In this document: positions 6,295 through 14,046 of the stretch, piece after piece
How the letters are laid out: each line of letters begins with the position of its first letter
Numbering within the stretch: position 1 is the first letter of the stretch
DNA from: Candidatus Gastranaerophilales bacterium
GTDB lineage: Bacteria; Cyanobacteriota; Vampirovibrionia; Gastranaerophilales; Gastranaerophilaceae
Reading direction: 5' to 3'
NCBI GenBank assembly: GCA_910587175.1
Contig: CAJULH010000045.1
Coordinates: forward strand, 1-15,961
DNA: 15,961 nt
The notes under the pieces: generated by a model
Told to the model about the DNA's origin: nothing
Seen by the model: only the letters and a program-made list of their open reading frames with translations
The model's database searches: none
Program-made: the position numbers and the translations under genes

Positions 6295-7989
6295 ATGTCA
6301 TTACCTAACGTAGCATACTTTTCAATGGAAATTGCATTAGACCAATCTTTAGCAACTTACTCAGGCGGTTTGGGATTTTTGGCAGGTTCTCATATGCAAT
6401 CTGCAGGATACCTTCAAATGCCTATGGTTGGCGTTACTATTCTTTGGTCATACGGTTACTACGACCAGAGAATCAATGAAAACGGCGAAGTTGAAGTTGC
6501 ATATATCAGAAAACACTACGACTTTTTAACTGACTTAAATGTTCAGACAAAAGTAAATGTTTTCGGTGAAGATGTTATTGTTAAAGCTTACAGAGTAGAG
6601 CCGCAATTGTTTGGTTCATGCCCTGTATATCTTTTAACAACCGATGTTGACGGAAACTCTGAATGGGCAAGAAGAATATGCCACAAATTATACGATGGTG
6701 ATGAAAAAATCCGTGTTGCGCAGGAAACAGTTCTCGGTATCGGTGGTGTAAGAATTCTTCAGGAAGTTGGCTACAATTTTGATGTTATCCATATGAACGA
6801 AGGTCATGCACTTCCTGCAGCATTTGAATTATTAAGACAATACAACGGAAACTTAAAAGAAGTTAAGAAAAAAGTTGTATTCACAACCCACACACCCGTT
6901 GCTGCCGGTAATGAAGTACACTGGGTGGATACACTTGTTGAAGGTGGTTTCTTCTCCGGTGCACCGAGAGAAGTTGCGGTTGAACTTGGCGGAGAAAATT
7001 TCTCACTTACAGTTGCTGCGCTTAGAATGAGCCGTATTGCAAACGCAGTTTCCCAGCTCCATGGTTTGGTTGCAAAGAAAATGTGGGATTGGGTTGGCGG
7101 TAAATGCCCGATTAAGGCTATTACGAACGCTGTAAACCAGCACTATTGGCAGGATTCAAGAATTGCAAACGCACATAGTGATGAAGAATTATTAAACGCA
7201 AAACATGAAATGAAAAAGGATTTATTCCAATACATTTCTGATACCCAAGGTAAAAGATTTGATCCAAACGTCCTTACAATTACCTGGGCAAGAAGATTTG
7301 CAGACTATAAACGCGCTTGGCTTATTTTGATGGACAAACCGCGTATTGAAAAATTATTAAATGAAAACAAAGTACAGTTAATTTTTGCCGGTAAATTCCA
7401 TCCGGATGATACTATGGGCAAAGAAATGTTCAATAAGATTTTAAAAGAATCTTACAATATGAAAAACGTTGTTGTTCTTCCCGGATACGAACTTGCACTT
7501 TCTGCAAGACTTAAAAAAGGTACTGATATCTGGTTGAACACGCCTTTAAGACCTTTCGAAGCTTCAGGAACTTCAGGCATGAGCGCAAACATGAACGGTG
7601 CGCTTCACTTCTCAACATTTGACGGCTGGACAGTTGAAGGTACATTCCCAGGTATCAACGGTTACACTGTTGAATATCCGGGCTTGGATGATGATATTCC
7701 CTGGGAAGAAAGACACTGGAAAGACCACCAGTGCGTTATGAACACTTTGGAAAATGAAATCATTCCAACATACTATGAAAACAAACAGGAATGGGCAAGG
7801 CTGATGAGACAGGCAATAAGAACATCAGAAGCCTACTTCAACTCAGACAGAATGGTTATTGAATACTACAACAGATTATATAAACCGATTGCGCATGCCG
7901 GAACACAGGCTGGTATGGAAGAAGAAGATGATTCCAAAATGGCTGAAAATCCTAATCTTGATGCTTGGACATATTCAAATATTAAGTAA
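6295..7989 (+). CDS. Alpha-glucan phosphorylase homologue (GT35-like, short form)
   Basis: A 564-residue cytoplasmic enzyme of the short alpha-glucan phosphorylase type (TIGR02094-like), whose relatives split storage glucan into glucose 1-phosphate using PLP. The N-terminus YFSMEIALDQSLATYSGGLG is diagnostic. Further landmarks are VIHMNEGHALPAAFE, VFTTHTPVAAG, the phosphate-site motif ARRFADYKRA (Arg333, Arg334, Lys339) and the PLP-region motif FEASGTSGMSANMNG from about residue 421. In known phosphorylases that last motif reads GMK or NMK, the lysine binding PLP; here the codon at 7582 is AGC, giving Ser430. PLP chemistry is therefore in doubt, and the enzyme may be inactive as a phosphorylase or have become a PLP-independent glycosyltransferase. 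The ATG has AAAGGA about eight bases upstream. It is a single gene with its own terminator. Confidence 0.88.
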   Translation: MSLPNVAYFSMEIALDQSLATYSGGLGFLAGSHMQSAGYLQMPMVGVTILWSYGYYDQRINENGEVEVAYIRKHYDFLTDLNVQTKVNVFGEDVIVKAYRVEPQLFGSCPVYLLTTDVDGNSEWARRICHKLYDGDEKIRVAQETVLGIGGVRILQEVGYNFDVIHMNEGHALPAAFELLRQYNGNLKEVKKKVVFTTHTPVAAGNEVHWVDTLVEGGFFSGAPREVAVELGGENFSLTVAALRMSRIANAVSQLHGLVAKKMWDWVGGKCPIKAITNAVNQHYWQDSRIANAHSDEELLNAKHEMKKDLFQYISDTQGKRFDPNVLTITWARRFADYKRAWLILMDKPRIEKLLNENKVQLIFAGKFHPDDTMGKEMFNKILKESYNMKNVVVLPGYELALSARLKKGTDIWLNTPLRPFEASGTSGMSANMNGALHFSTFDGWTVEGTFPGINGYTVEYPGLDDDIPWEERHWKDHQCVMNTLENEIIPTYYENKQEWARLMRQAIRTSEAYFNSDRMVIEYYNRLYKPIAHAGTQAGMEEEDDSKMAENPNLDAWTYSNIK

Positions 7990-8014
7990 GGTTTAAAATC
8001 TTATATAAAACTTT

Positions 8015-8047
8015 AAAAGACCTCATCCGCTAATGGTGAGGTCTTTT
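8015..8047. terminator. Bidirectional intrinsic terminator
   Basis: AAAAGACCTCA (8015-8025) pairs perfectly with TGAGGTCTTTT (8037-8047) around an 11-base loop, with A-rich and T-rich flanks on both sides. It lies between the convergent phosphorylase and XRE genes and should stop transcription from both directions. Confidence 0.85.
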
Positions 8048-8070
8048 AGTTTTATAATTAATAACTTAAA

Positions 8071-8295
8071 TTATTTGTTCGAAATTAAAAGACAAGGGTC
8101 AATATCTAAAATATCTGCAATTTCGTATAAAACCTCTACACCCGGAAGCATAACACCGCGCTCTATTCTTGAAACATACTCAGAGCTTTTTTGTATTTTA
8201 ATGCTCAGATTAATCTGGGTAATATTGGCAAGTTCCCGATATTTTCTCAGGTTTTTCGAAATTATATTTTTTGCTTTATTTTTATAACTTGTCAT
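8071..8295 (-). CDS. XRE-family helix-turn-helix regulator
   Basis: A 74-residue DNA-binding protein that is essentially a single lambda-repressor-like HTH (Cro/C1 type), about residues 12-66. It reads ISKNLRKYRELANITQINL, then SIKIQKSSEYVSRIERG as the second and recognition helices, then PGVEVLYEIADILDIDP, the usual closing helices. No ligand, peptidase or oligomerisation domain is attached, so it probably acts as a simple dimeric repressor. It diverges from the glycine-rich prepilin-like gene, and the 78-base spacer holds a perfect dyad (8327-8347) inside that gene's promoter. By analogy with other small XRE proteins it is a good candidate to bind there and may also regulate itself. The ATG has only a weak ribosome binding site. 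Confidence 0.9.
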   Translation of the reverse strand: MTSYKNKAKNIISKNLRKYRELANITQINLSIKIQKSSEYVSRIERGVMLPGVEVLYEIADILDIDPCLLISNK

Positions 8296-8321
8296 AACTC
8301 AATTTTAGTGGTATTATCGAC

Positions 8322-8350
8322 TTGTCATTCGTATTTTAAATACGAATAAT
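8322..8350 (+). promoter_or_regulatory. Promoter of the glycine-rich prepilin-like gene
   Basis: TTGTCA (8322-8327), exactly 17 bases, then AATAAT (8345-8350); each hexamer is one base from consensus. The start would be near 8357, giving a leader of about 17 bases that contains AAAGGAG, eight bases before the ATG at 8374. Confidence 0.65.
8327..8347. promoter_or_regulatory. Perfect dyad, probable operator of the XRE regulator
   Basis: ATTCGTATTT and AAATACGAAT are perfect 10-bp arms around one central T. The dyad fills the spacer between the -35 and -10 boxes, where a bound repressor would block RNA polymerase. Its 21-bp length suits a dimeric HTH protein, and the divergent neighbour encodes one. 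Binding itself is inferred. Confidence 0.65.
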
Positions 8351-8373
8351 AATTTAACAAAGGAGTAATATCT

Positions 8374-11169
8374 ATGTTTCTAAAAAAATTTAATATCTCC
8401 CGCCCTTGTTGTGCAATTACCCGGACAGGCGATTTCTGCAGGGAAATACCGCTTAAGGCATTTTCTCTTGTTGAAATGCTTATGGCACTATTGGTGGCAT
8501 CGCTTCTTATGGTTGCCCTTGCTCCTGTTATGACAAGGAAAATGGGTGAAAATATAGGTGTAACCGTAGAAGGCACTTTGCCTGGATTAAAACACAAAAT
8601 ACATGAGATAGAATATGGAAAAAATGAATGCGTAAACTTCAAAAACGAAACCGACAACAGCGGAAATATAATAAGTGAATATTGCGAAGGTGAATTTACT
8701 ATTCCAAATGGTTTTAACGGCAATTTAAGGGTAACTGTTGTAGGTGCAGGTGGCGGCGGAGCAAGTGCACCTACTGCAGGCTATGTAGAATATACAATGC
8801 CCGGTAGTGCAAATACATTTATTGTGCCGGCGGGTGTTTCAAATATAGAAACTACACTGATTTCAGGCGGCAGCGGCGGATCTTCCGGAAGGTATTTATC
8901 CGCATATAAAATTTTTAAACATTCATCCGCACCAACACCTTTGTATGATGGCAAAAATACTGCAGCATCATCAAATATTATAAACACAAAAGCAGATGGC
9001 ACATATGTATGGACTATACCAAGTGTCTTAAAAGATAAATATATGACAATTGATGCCTGCGGCGGAGGAGGCGGTGGCGGAGGTGCCTCAAGAGCAGAAT
9101 GCTACAATAATAACTGCGCTGCATCCGGCGGTGGCGGGGCAGGCTGGTATCAGACGGGTTTAGTTTATAATACAACAAATTCTACTATGAAAATTGCAGT
9201 TGGAGGCGGTGGCGGCGGTGGCGGTAGTGCTGATACACTCGAGCTTTCTACGGGATTTACAGGAGGACCGTTTGCAGGCGGCGGAGGAGGCGGTGTAAGA
9301 TGGAACAGTGATGGCGGTTCCGGCGGCTTGGGCGGCATAGCAGGGGGTGCCGGTGGTACTTCAACATACGGGACATCTTTGTTCTCAAGGTATGGCAGGG
9401 GTGGAGGAGCCGGAAATACGAATGAGAACGGTATTACGGCAGGGAAAGATTATTTTCAATGCGGCAATGCAGCGTGTTCCAACTTTGGTGGTTCACCAAA
9501 CGGAGGCGATATATTTATTGAAACAGTTGATGGAATTACCAATGATTGGGCTGGTGGCGGAGGCGGAGGAAGTTTAACCTCCGGATATGGCGGAGGCGGA
9601 GGCGGAGGTTCGCTTGGCGCAGGCGGAGGTGGAGGTGGCGGCGGAGCTACAACTGTAATGGGCAGTGTGTGGAGTTGGGGCGGCGGCGGAGGTGGCGGAG
9701 GCGGTTGTGATGCACAAAAAGAGGGTGCCGGAAACGGAAGAGCTTATACCGGAGGCGGCGGAGGAGGTGGCGGTTCTTTTCGCCACTCTAATGCAGAATA
9801 TGCTGGCGGAAAGGGTTCCGTATGTTATCATGGCATAAAACATACAAATGCCACAGGTGGCAGGAACGGGTTTGGACATTCTGCAAGCGGGGCTTTACCG
9901 GGAATAGTTCCCAATAACATTTTCGGCAGTAATTTTTGTAATGGCGGTGCAGGAGTTCCTTTCGGCGGTGCAGGAACTTCAGCAAGAGGTGAATCCGGAA
10001 AACCGGGTATTATGAAGATTAATTATCTTGATTATGGTGACGGTGGTTATGGCGGCGGCAGAGGAAATATAATAATAAATAAAAAGATTAATATAAAACC
10101 CGGTAAGGCATTAACGGTTACAATAGGTGAAGGGACAGCGGGCGAGAAAGCGCCTTATATAAACAGTTCAGGTACACTTATTGGATATGGCGGTGTTTTA
10201 TTTGGTACTGCAAGCACAATAAAAGAAGATACCATAATTTTGGCTGATACCGGAGAAAGCACATCTATTGCGGCAACGGGCGGACTTCCTAACGGTAGCA
10301 ATGGCGGCAGGGGTGCTTCACCTGTAAGTCCTTATACCTCAGAATGCAAAAGTAACGCCGGTGGTACATTAGCTAATCCCAGGGGCGGAGACGCCACAGG
10401 TTACGGTTGCGGCGGAGGCGGAGGATATGGGCTTTCTGACGGCGGCAATGGTTCCGGCGGATATGCAAGAATAAGCTGGAACAAATACTGGGACACAGCT
10501 TTAAACAGTGGTAAAGGTGCATATAAATATTCAGAAATTGGTGCAGGCGGCGGCGGAGCATCCGGAAATGTTATGAGTATGAGTGGTATTACGGTAAAAA
10601 GCGGAGAAAAGATAAAGATAAAAATAGGAAAGGGAGGACTGGGAGGAAGCGTTAACAACAACGCAATAACCGAAGCAAGAAAAGGTGGCGATACAGTATT
10701 TGCATATGATGACAGCAATAGAAAGCTTCAGGCAAGGGGAGGAAACCCCGGAGTATTTCCAAAAGTATCGGATGATAATACATCAATAATAAACGGTATA
10801 GGGGGAAATATTACAAACGAGAGAGATGATTTTTGCGTATACAAAGGGATAAGTTACTTAAATAATATACAGTATTGTTCAATATCAAATAAAGGAGCTG
10901 ATGCAGATAAGAATGCCGGAGGAGAAGGAGCAAATATATCCAAGCTTCCAAACGCCCTGAAAGATTTAATGATAACCTTTGCAAGCGCCGGAGGAAAGAA
11001 GGGTGCAACAGGGGATAGTAATGCTTCAGGCGGTGATGCATCAGGATATGGTGCAGGAGGAGGCGGTGCAGGAATATTGGATGTAGGTATTCCAAGTATT
11101 TCTACATACAATCCAAATAAAGGAGGCAATGGCTCTAATGGCAAGATAATCATTGAATGGTGGGAGTAA
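8374..11169 (+). CDS. Giant glycine-rich protein with prepilin-type N-terminus
   Basis: A 931-residue surface-protein candidate. A 29-residue polar leader ends in KA, followed by FSLVEMLMALLVASLLMVAL, a class III (type IV pilin-like) signal: cleavage is expected before Phe30, Glu34 is the conserved Glu5, and residues 30-50 are the hydrophobic helix. The rest is low-complexity and very glycine-rich, with runs of up to nine Gly. Short beta motifs recur between the runs: FTIPNGF (108-114) and TFIVPAGVSNIE (148-159), each leading to a GAGGGG-like turn, then KPGKALTVTIGEG near 575 and KSGEKIKIKIGKGG near 740. These resemble glycine-rich domains of phage and surface proteins. It may be a minor pilin, adhesin or pseudopilin-linked export substrate; no pilus assembly genes are nearby. 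Transcription is probably controlled by the XRE dyad. Confidence 0.85.
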   Translation: MFLKKFNISRPCCAITRTGDFCREIPLKAFSLVEMLMALLVASLLMVALAPVMTRKMGENIGVTVEGTLPGLKHKIHEIEYGKNECVNFKNETDNSGNIISEYCEGEFTIPNGFNGNLRVTVVGAGGGGASAPTAGYVEYTMPGSANTFIVPAGVSNIETTLISGGSGGSSGRYLSAYKIFKHSSAPTPLYDGKNTAASSNIINTKADGTYVWTIPSVLKDKYMTIDACGGGGGGGGASRAECYNNNCAASGGGGAGWYQTGLVYNTTNSTMKIAVGGGGGGGGSADTLELSTGFTGGPFAGGGGGGVRWNSDGGSGGLGGIAGGAGGTSTYGTSLFSRYGRGGGAGNTNENGITAGKDYFQCGNAACSNFGGSPNGGDIFIETVDGITNDWAGGGGGGSLTSGYGGGGGGGSLGAGGGGGGGGATTVMGSVWSWGGGGGGGGGCDAQKEGAGNGRAYTGGGGGGGGSFRHSNAEYAGGKGSVCYHGIKHTNATGGRNGFGHSASGALPGIVPNNIFGSNFCNGGAGVPFGGAGTSARGESGKPGIMKINYLDYGDGGYGGGRGNIIINKKINIKPGKALTVTIGEGTAGEKAPYINSSGTLIGYGGVLFGTASTIKEDTIILADTGESTSIAATGGLPNGSNGGRGASPVSPYTSECKSNAGGTLANPRGGDATGYGCGGGGGYGLSDGGNGSGGYARISWNKYWDTALNSGKGAYKYSEIGAGGGGASGNVMSMSGITVKSGEKIKIKIGKGGLGGSVNNNAITEARKGGDTVFAYDDSNRKLQARGGNPGVFPKVSDDNTSIINGIGGNITNERDDFCVYKGISYLNNIQYCSISNKGADADKNAGGEGANISKLPNALKDLMITFASAGGKKGATGDSNASGGDASGYGAGGGGAGILDVGIPSISTYNPNKGGNGSNGKIIIEWWE

Positions 11170-11449
11170 GGGTGACCAGGGCTCCTGAGGAAATTGCGGG
11201 TTCCCATCCCGCAAGGAGATGACATTAGTTGTAAGGCTATTCCCCGAATCACCTAGCAGCTAATGCCTTGTTACCATCGTAATGTTTCAGCTCTCGGCTC
11301 AATGTGGCTCGCTATCAACACCGGCTCACGCAAGTCCGGCGTCACACCAGCCCACCGTTTCCTCGGCGCTGTGCAGGTGCTCACATCCTGAAGACTCGTT
11401 CGCTCTCACGAAGCCAATCCGGCTAACGTTCGAGCTTCACTAAGATTTT
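11170..11449 (+). ncRNA. GC-rich structured island, candidate non-coding RNA
   Basis: The DNA right after the glycine-rich gene rises to roughly 50-60% GC. CTCC (11182-11185) and GGAG (11215-11218) enclose a perfect TTGCGGG/CCCGCAA stem (11194-11200 with 11208-11214). CATTAGTTG (11223-11231) pairs with CAGCTAATG (11257-11265), and AAGG in its loop (11233-11236) can pair with CCTT just beyond (11266-11269), an H-type pseudoknot. Further stems include AGCC/GGCT within GAAGC/GCTTC (about 11411-11439). It ends in the terminator-like repeat copy 2. It could be a transposon-derived guide-type RNA such as HEARO/omega RNA, the 3' UTR of the upstream gene, or an ISC/IS605-like remnant; none is confirmed. 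No frame of useful length with a ribosome binding site is present. Confidence 0.5.
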
Positions 11450-11498
11450 AGATGAACAACTTTTCGGAGCGCTTTTTGTAACCTTAGCGCTCCTTTTC
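11450..11498 (+). repeat. 49-bp dispersed repeat, copy 2, with terminator-like hairpin
   Basis: It matches 4219-4267 at 41 of 49 positions. Here GGAGCGCT (11466-11473) and AGCGCTCC (11486-11493) form a perfect 8-bp stem with a 12-base loop, followed by TTTT, so it can end transcription from the glycine-rich gene and the island. Confidence 0.65.
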
Positions 11499-11532
11499 TT
11501 GTGGATTTTATTTTGTTAAATTAAATTGTGAT

Positions 11533-11550
11533 GTTGGGTCAAGACCCAAC
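11533..11550. repeat. Short perfect palindrome
   Basis: GTTGGGTC (11533-11540) and GACCCAAC (11543-11550) around AA, followed by CTACGGG. Its form recalls the GGGTT-type REP-like palindromes common in many bacterial intergenic regions. A related but unpaired string, GACCTAACCTAC, occurs at 4574-4585. Role unknown. The rest of 11551-11678 is AT-rich and shows nothing else. Confidence 0.5.
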
Positions 11551-11678
11551 CTACGGGTTTGTGTAAATCGAGATTTTTTGTTTATATGGGTCTTGCTTGT
11601 GCGGACAATAAAAAACCATTGGTTATTGTAATTTATAATTTGTTGGTTATACAGGCAAAATACGTGGTTTTTTAAATG

Positions 11679-11707
11679 TTTACCACTTTTTATGTTTCAA
11701 TTATAAT
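11679..11707 (+). promoter_or_regulatory. Promoter of lysS
   Basis: TTTACC (11679-11684), 17 bases, then a perfect TATAAT (11702-11707). The start near 11714 gives a leader of about 26 bases containing GGAG (11726-11729), ten bases before the lysS ATG. Confidence 0.55.
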
Positions 11708-11739
11708 TTTTTATATAAATAGTTTGGAGAAAAATTGAA

Positions 11740-13224
11740 ATGGAATCAACGAATAATACAATTGATGCAATCAGAGAGGCAAGGATTCAAAAGCTTACTG
11801 ATTTAATCGATAAGGGGATAAACCCGTATCCTTATTCATATGACAGGAATATATCTGCAAACGAACTTCAAAAAAGGTATGAAAATCTTCCTGCAGGCGA
11901 AGAAACCGAAGACAGCTATTCTGTTGCAGGGCGTGTTATGGCGATGCGAAATACAGGTATGTTTATAGATCTTATGGATTCATCCGGCAAGATTCAGATT
12001 TTTTCGCACAAAGATAATCTTTCAGAAGACAAGCTTGCAATTTTAAAGCTTCTTGATGTGGGTGATATTGTTGGTTTTTCTGGGACAATCAGAAGAACCC
12101 CGAGAGGTGAACTCAGTATCAAAGCGCTTGATTTAAAGCTTTTATCAAAAGCGCTCCGTCCACTGCCTGAGAAATTCCACGGTCTTGTGGATGTGGATAC
12201 AAGATACAGGAAAAGGTATCTGGATTTGGTTGTAAACCAGGAAGTACGGGATACTTTCAGGAAAAGAAGTCTTATTATCCAAAAGATTAGGGAATATTTA
12301 ATAAAGGAAGGATTTTTGGAAGTGGAAACACCTATGCTGCAAACGCAGGCAGGAGGCGCTTCTGCAAGACCTTTTGAAACCTTTCACAACGCCCTTTCTA
12401 TGCCTATGTATATGAGAATTGCTCCTGAATTGCACCTTAAAAGGCTTCTTGTGGGCGGTTTGAATGAAAAAATCTTTGAATTGAACAGAAACTTTAGAAA
12501 CGAAGGCATAGATATCCGCCACAACCCTGAATTTACAATGCTTGAGCTTTATCAGGCATATGTTGATTATAATGATATGATGGTACTGATGGAAAATATG
12601 GTAGCATCAGTTGCAATGGATGTTTTGGGGACAACCAAAATCACTTTCCAAGGTAAAGAGCTTGATTTGACGCCGCCTTGGGACAGAAAAACCATGCTTG
12701 GTGCCATTAAAGAATTTACAGGGGTTGATTTCAGTGAAAAATTAACCGTCGAAGAAGCTGCAGCAGAGGCTGAAAAAATGGGTATAGAAGTTGAAGAATC
12801 AGACAGCTGGGGTAAAATTTTGGATAAGATTTTTGAAGAAAAGGTTGAACCAAAGTTAATCCAGCCTGTTCATATTCTTGATTATCCAAGGGATATATCC
12901 CCTCTTGCAAAGGTTCACAGGGATAACCCCAGGCTGACTGAAAGATTTGAAACAAGAATTAACGGCTGGGAGGTTTCAAACGCATTTTCAGAACTCACAG
13001 ACCCGATTGACCAGAGAAACAGGTTTGAAGCACAGGCAAAAGCCAAAGCTGCCGGTGACGAAGAGGCAATGGGCATAGATGAAGACTTTATTGAAGCGCT
13101 TGAAGTTGCGATGCCTCCGGCAGGCGGGATGGGCATAGGGATTGACCGTCTTGTTATGCTTTTAACTGATTCTCCGTCAATCAGAGATGTTATTGTATTT
13201 CCTACTATGCGCCCGAAAGCGTAG
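11740..13224 (+). CDS. lysS: Lysyl-tRNA synthetase, class II
   Basis: A 494-residue enzyme that charges tRNA-Lys with lysine using ATP; homodimeric and cytoplasmic. The N-terminal OB-fold for anticodon binding spans about residues 55-150 (VAGRVMAMRNTGMFIDLMD). The catalytic core follows: motif 1 around FLEVETPMLQTQAGGASARPF, motif 2 with FRNEGID from residue 252 (Arg253 contacts ATP), and motif 3 GIGIDRLVML with Arg470. Length is normal (about 495-505) and the usual C-terminal IVFPTMRP is intact, so the gene is complete. The ATG is supported by GGAG ten bases upstream and a good promoter. It appears to be transcribed alone, ending at the hairpin at 13298. Nothing unusual is visible. Confidence 0.96.
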   Translation: MESTNNTIDAIREARIQKLTDLIDKGINPYPYSYDRNISANELQKRYENLPAGEETEDSYSVAGRVMAMRNTGMFIDLMDSSGKIQIFSHKDNLSEDKLAILKLLDVGDIVGFSGTIRRTPRGELSIKALDLKLLSKALRPLPEKFHGLVDVDTRYRKRYLDLVVNQEVRDTFRKRSLIIQKIREYLIKEGFLEVETPMLQTQAGGASARPFETFHNALSMPMYMRIAPELHLKRLLVGGLNEKIFELNRNFRNEGIDIRHNPEFTMLELYQAYVDYNDMMVLMENMVASVAMDVLGTTKITFQGKELDLTPPWDRKTMLGAIKEFTGVDFSEKLTVEEAAAEAEKMGIEVEESDSWGKILDKIFEEKVEPKLIQPVHILDYPRDISPLAKVHRDNPRLTERFETRINGWEVSNAFSELTDPIDQRNRFEAQAKAKAAGDEEAMGIDEDFIEALEVAMPPAGGMGIGIDRLVMLLTDSPSIRDVIVFPTMRPKA

Positions 13225-13297
13225 TATAAGCTTGCTTTAACGATATTTTTATTTGTTATTATCTGATATCAATAGTTTTAGGCTTTGTGTAAAATTA

Positions 13298-13367
13298 CGT
13301 TGTAAAAATTATGCCTGCAAAATTTTAAAATGCAGGCATAATGCGTATTACAACGCTGTATTTTTTT
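13298..13367 (+). terminator. Strong intrinsic terminator of lysS
   Basis: A two-part stem: CGTTGTAA (13298-13305) with TTACAACG (13348-13355), and inside it a perfect 12-bp stem, 13308-13319 with 13331-13342 (ATTATGCCTGCA), with an 11-base loop. Seven T follow at 13361-13367. The remaining gap up to 13500 holds only a GCCTTG/CAAGGC pairing (13426-13431 with 13463-13468) and no clear terminator for the minus-strand cluster. Confidence 0.85.
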
Positions 13368-13500
13368 ATAACGATGATTTTATGCAGGTTTTAGCGGGTA
13401 GGGTTTTGTATAAAACAGGAGTTTTGCCTTGAAAACCTTATTGTATCTGTTTTTAACGTAAACAAGGCTGGAAATCCTCTTGTATTACAAGTTTTGGGGT

Positions 13501-14046
13501 TTAAGTTTTATCGCGTTGCAAATCTTTCTTTAAATAAATCATATCCTTCAGCTGAACGCCGTTTTCTATAATCGGGTGCGGGTAGTTTTGAATAAAAAAA
13601 TCCCTTATACGCGTATATTCTATAAAACCCCGCTTTTTATAAAAATTTAAGGTTTTTTCATTTTCACCTGTGCCGAGGATTATATTAAAATTTTTATATT
13701 TTTTAAAGATAAATTTCAGCAAAAAGCTTGCACAGCCTTGGTTTTGAAACTTTGGATATGTTGCAAGGTTTTTAATTTCAACAGTGTTTTTACTTGTCTT
13801 CAATACTGCACAGATAGATTTTAAAATCTCTGAATCATAGAGAGCATAAAGGTTTGAGGCTTTCAGATATTTAAGAATCATCTTTTCTTCTTCATCCCCA
13901 ATCAGAAGAATGTCCATAAAATTTTCTTTATTGTGTGCAATTTCTTTAACAGTGCGGATTTTAGCGCTCAAAGTTTTGGTATTTAATGGTCTCTCATGGT
14001 TTTGCGTATCATTTCTGTTTTTATCCGTTGATTGCAAAATATACAT
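13501..14046 (-). CDS. GNAT-family N-acetyltransferase
   Basis: A 181-residue protein of the GCN5-related acetyltransferase fold, which moves an acetyl group from acetyl-CoA to an amine. The domain spans about residues 29-175: strand KIRTVKEI at 29-36, the acetyl-CoA loop QNQGCA at 101-106 (pattern Q/RxxGxG/A) after NLATYPKF, and the late helix and strand LNFYKKRGF at 133-141. Substrate is unknown; a small molecule or a protein N-terminus are both possible. The first 28 residues are polar and not part of the fold. The ATG at 14046 lies inside the end of xerD and directly abuts AAAGG; a TTG at 14037 has better spacing to that site. It is translationally coupled to xerD. Confidence 0.85.
   Translation of the reverse strand: MYILQSTDKNRNDTQNHERPLNTKTLSAKIRTVKEIAHNKENFMDILLIGDEEEKMILKYLKASNLYALYDSEILKSICAVLKTSKNTVEIKNLATYPKFQNQGCASFLLKFIFKKYKNFNIILGTGENEKTLNFYKKRGFIEYTRIRDFFIQNYPHPIIENGVQLKDMIYLKKDLQRDKT

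Noticed and set aside
8033..8287. Plus-strand 84-codon frame opposite the XRE gene
   Set aside because: It is the mirror of a clear HTH protein and begins within the bidirectional terminator.
11182..11218. T-arm-like hairpin suggesting a tRNA or tmRNA 3' end
   Set aside because: The 7-base loop TTCCCAT lacks the purine and the invariant A of a real T-loop, and no acceptor stem, anticodon arm or CCA is present around it.
9574..11252. Several antisense open frames across the glycine-rich gene
   Set aside because: GGN repeats read backwards as Pro-, Ser- and Ala-rich frames without stops; none has a ribosome binding site or a recognisable fold.
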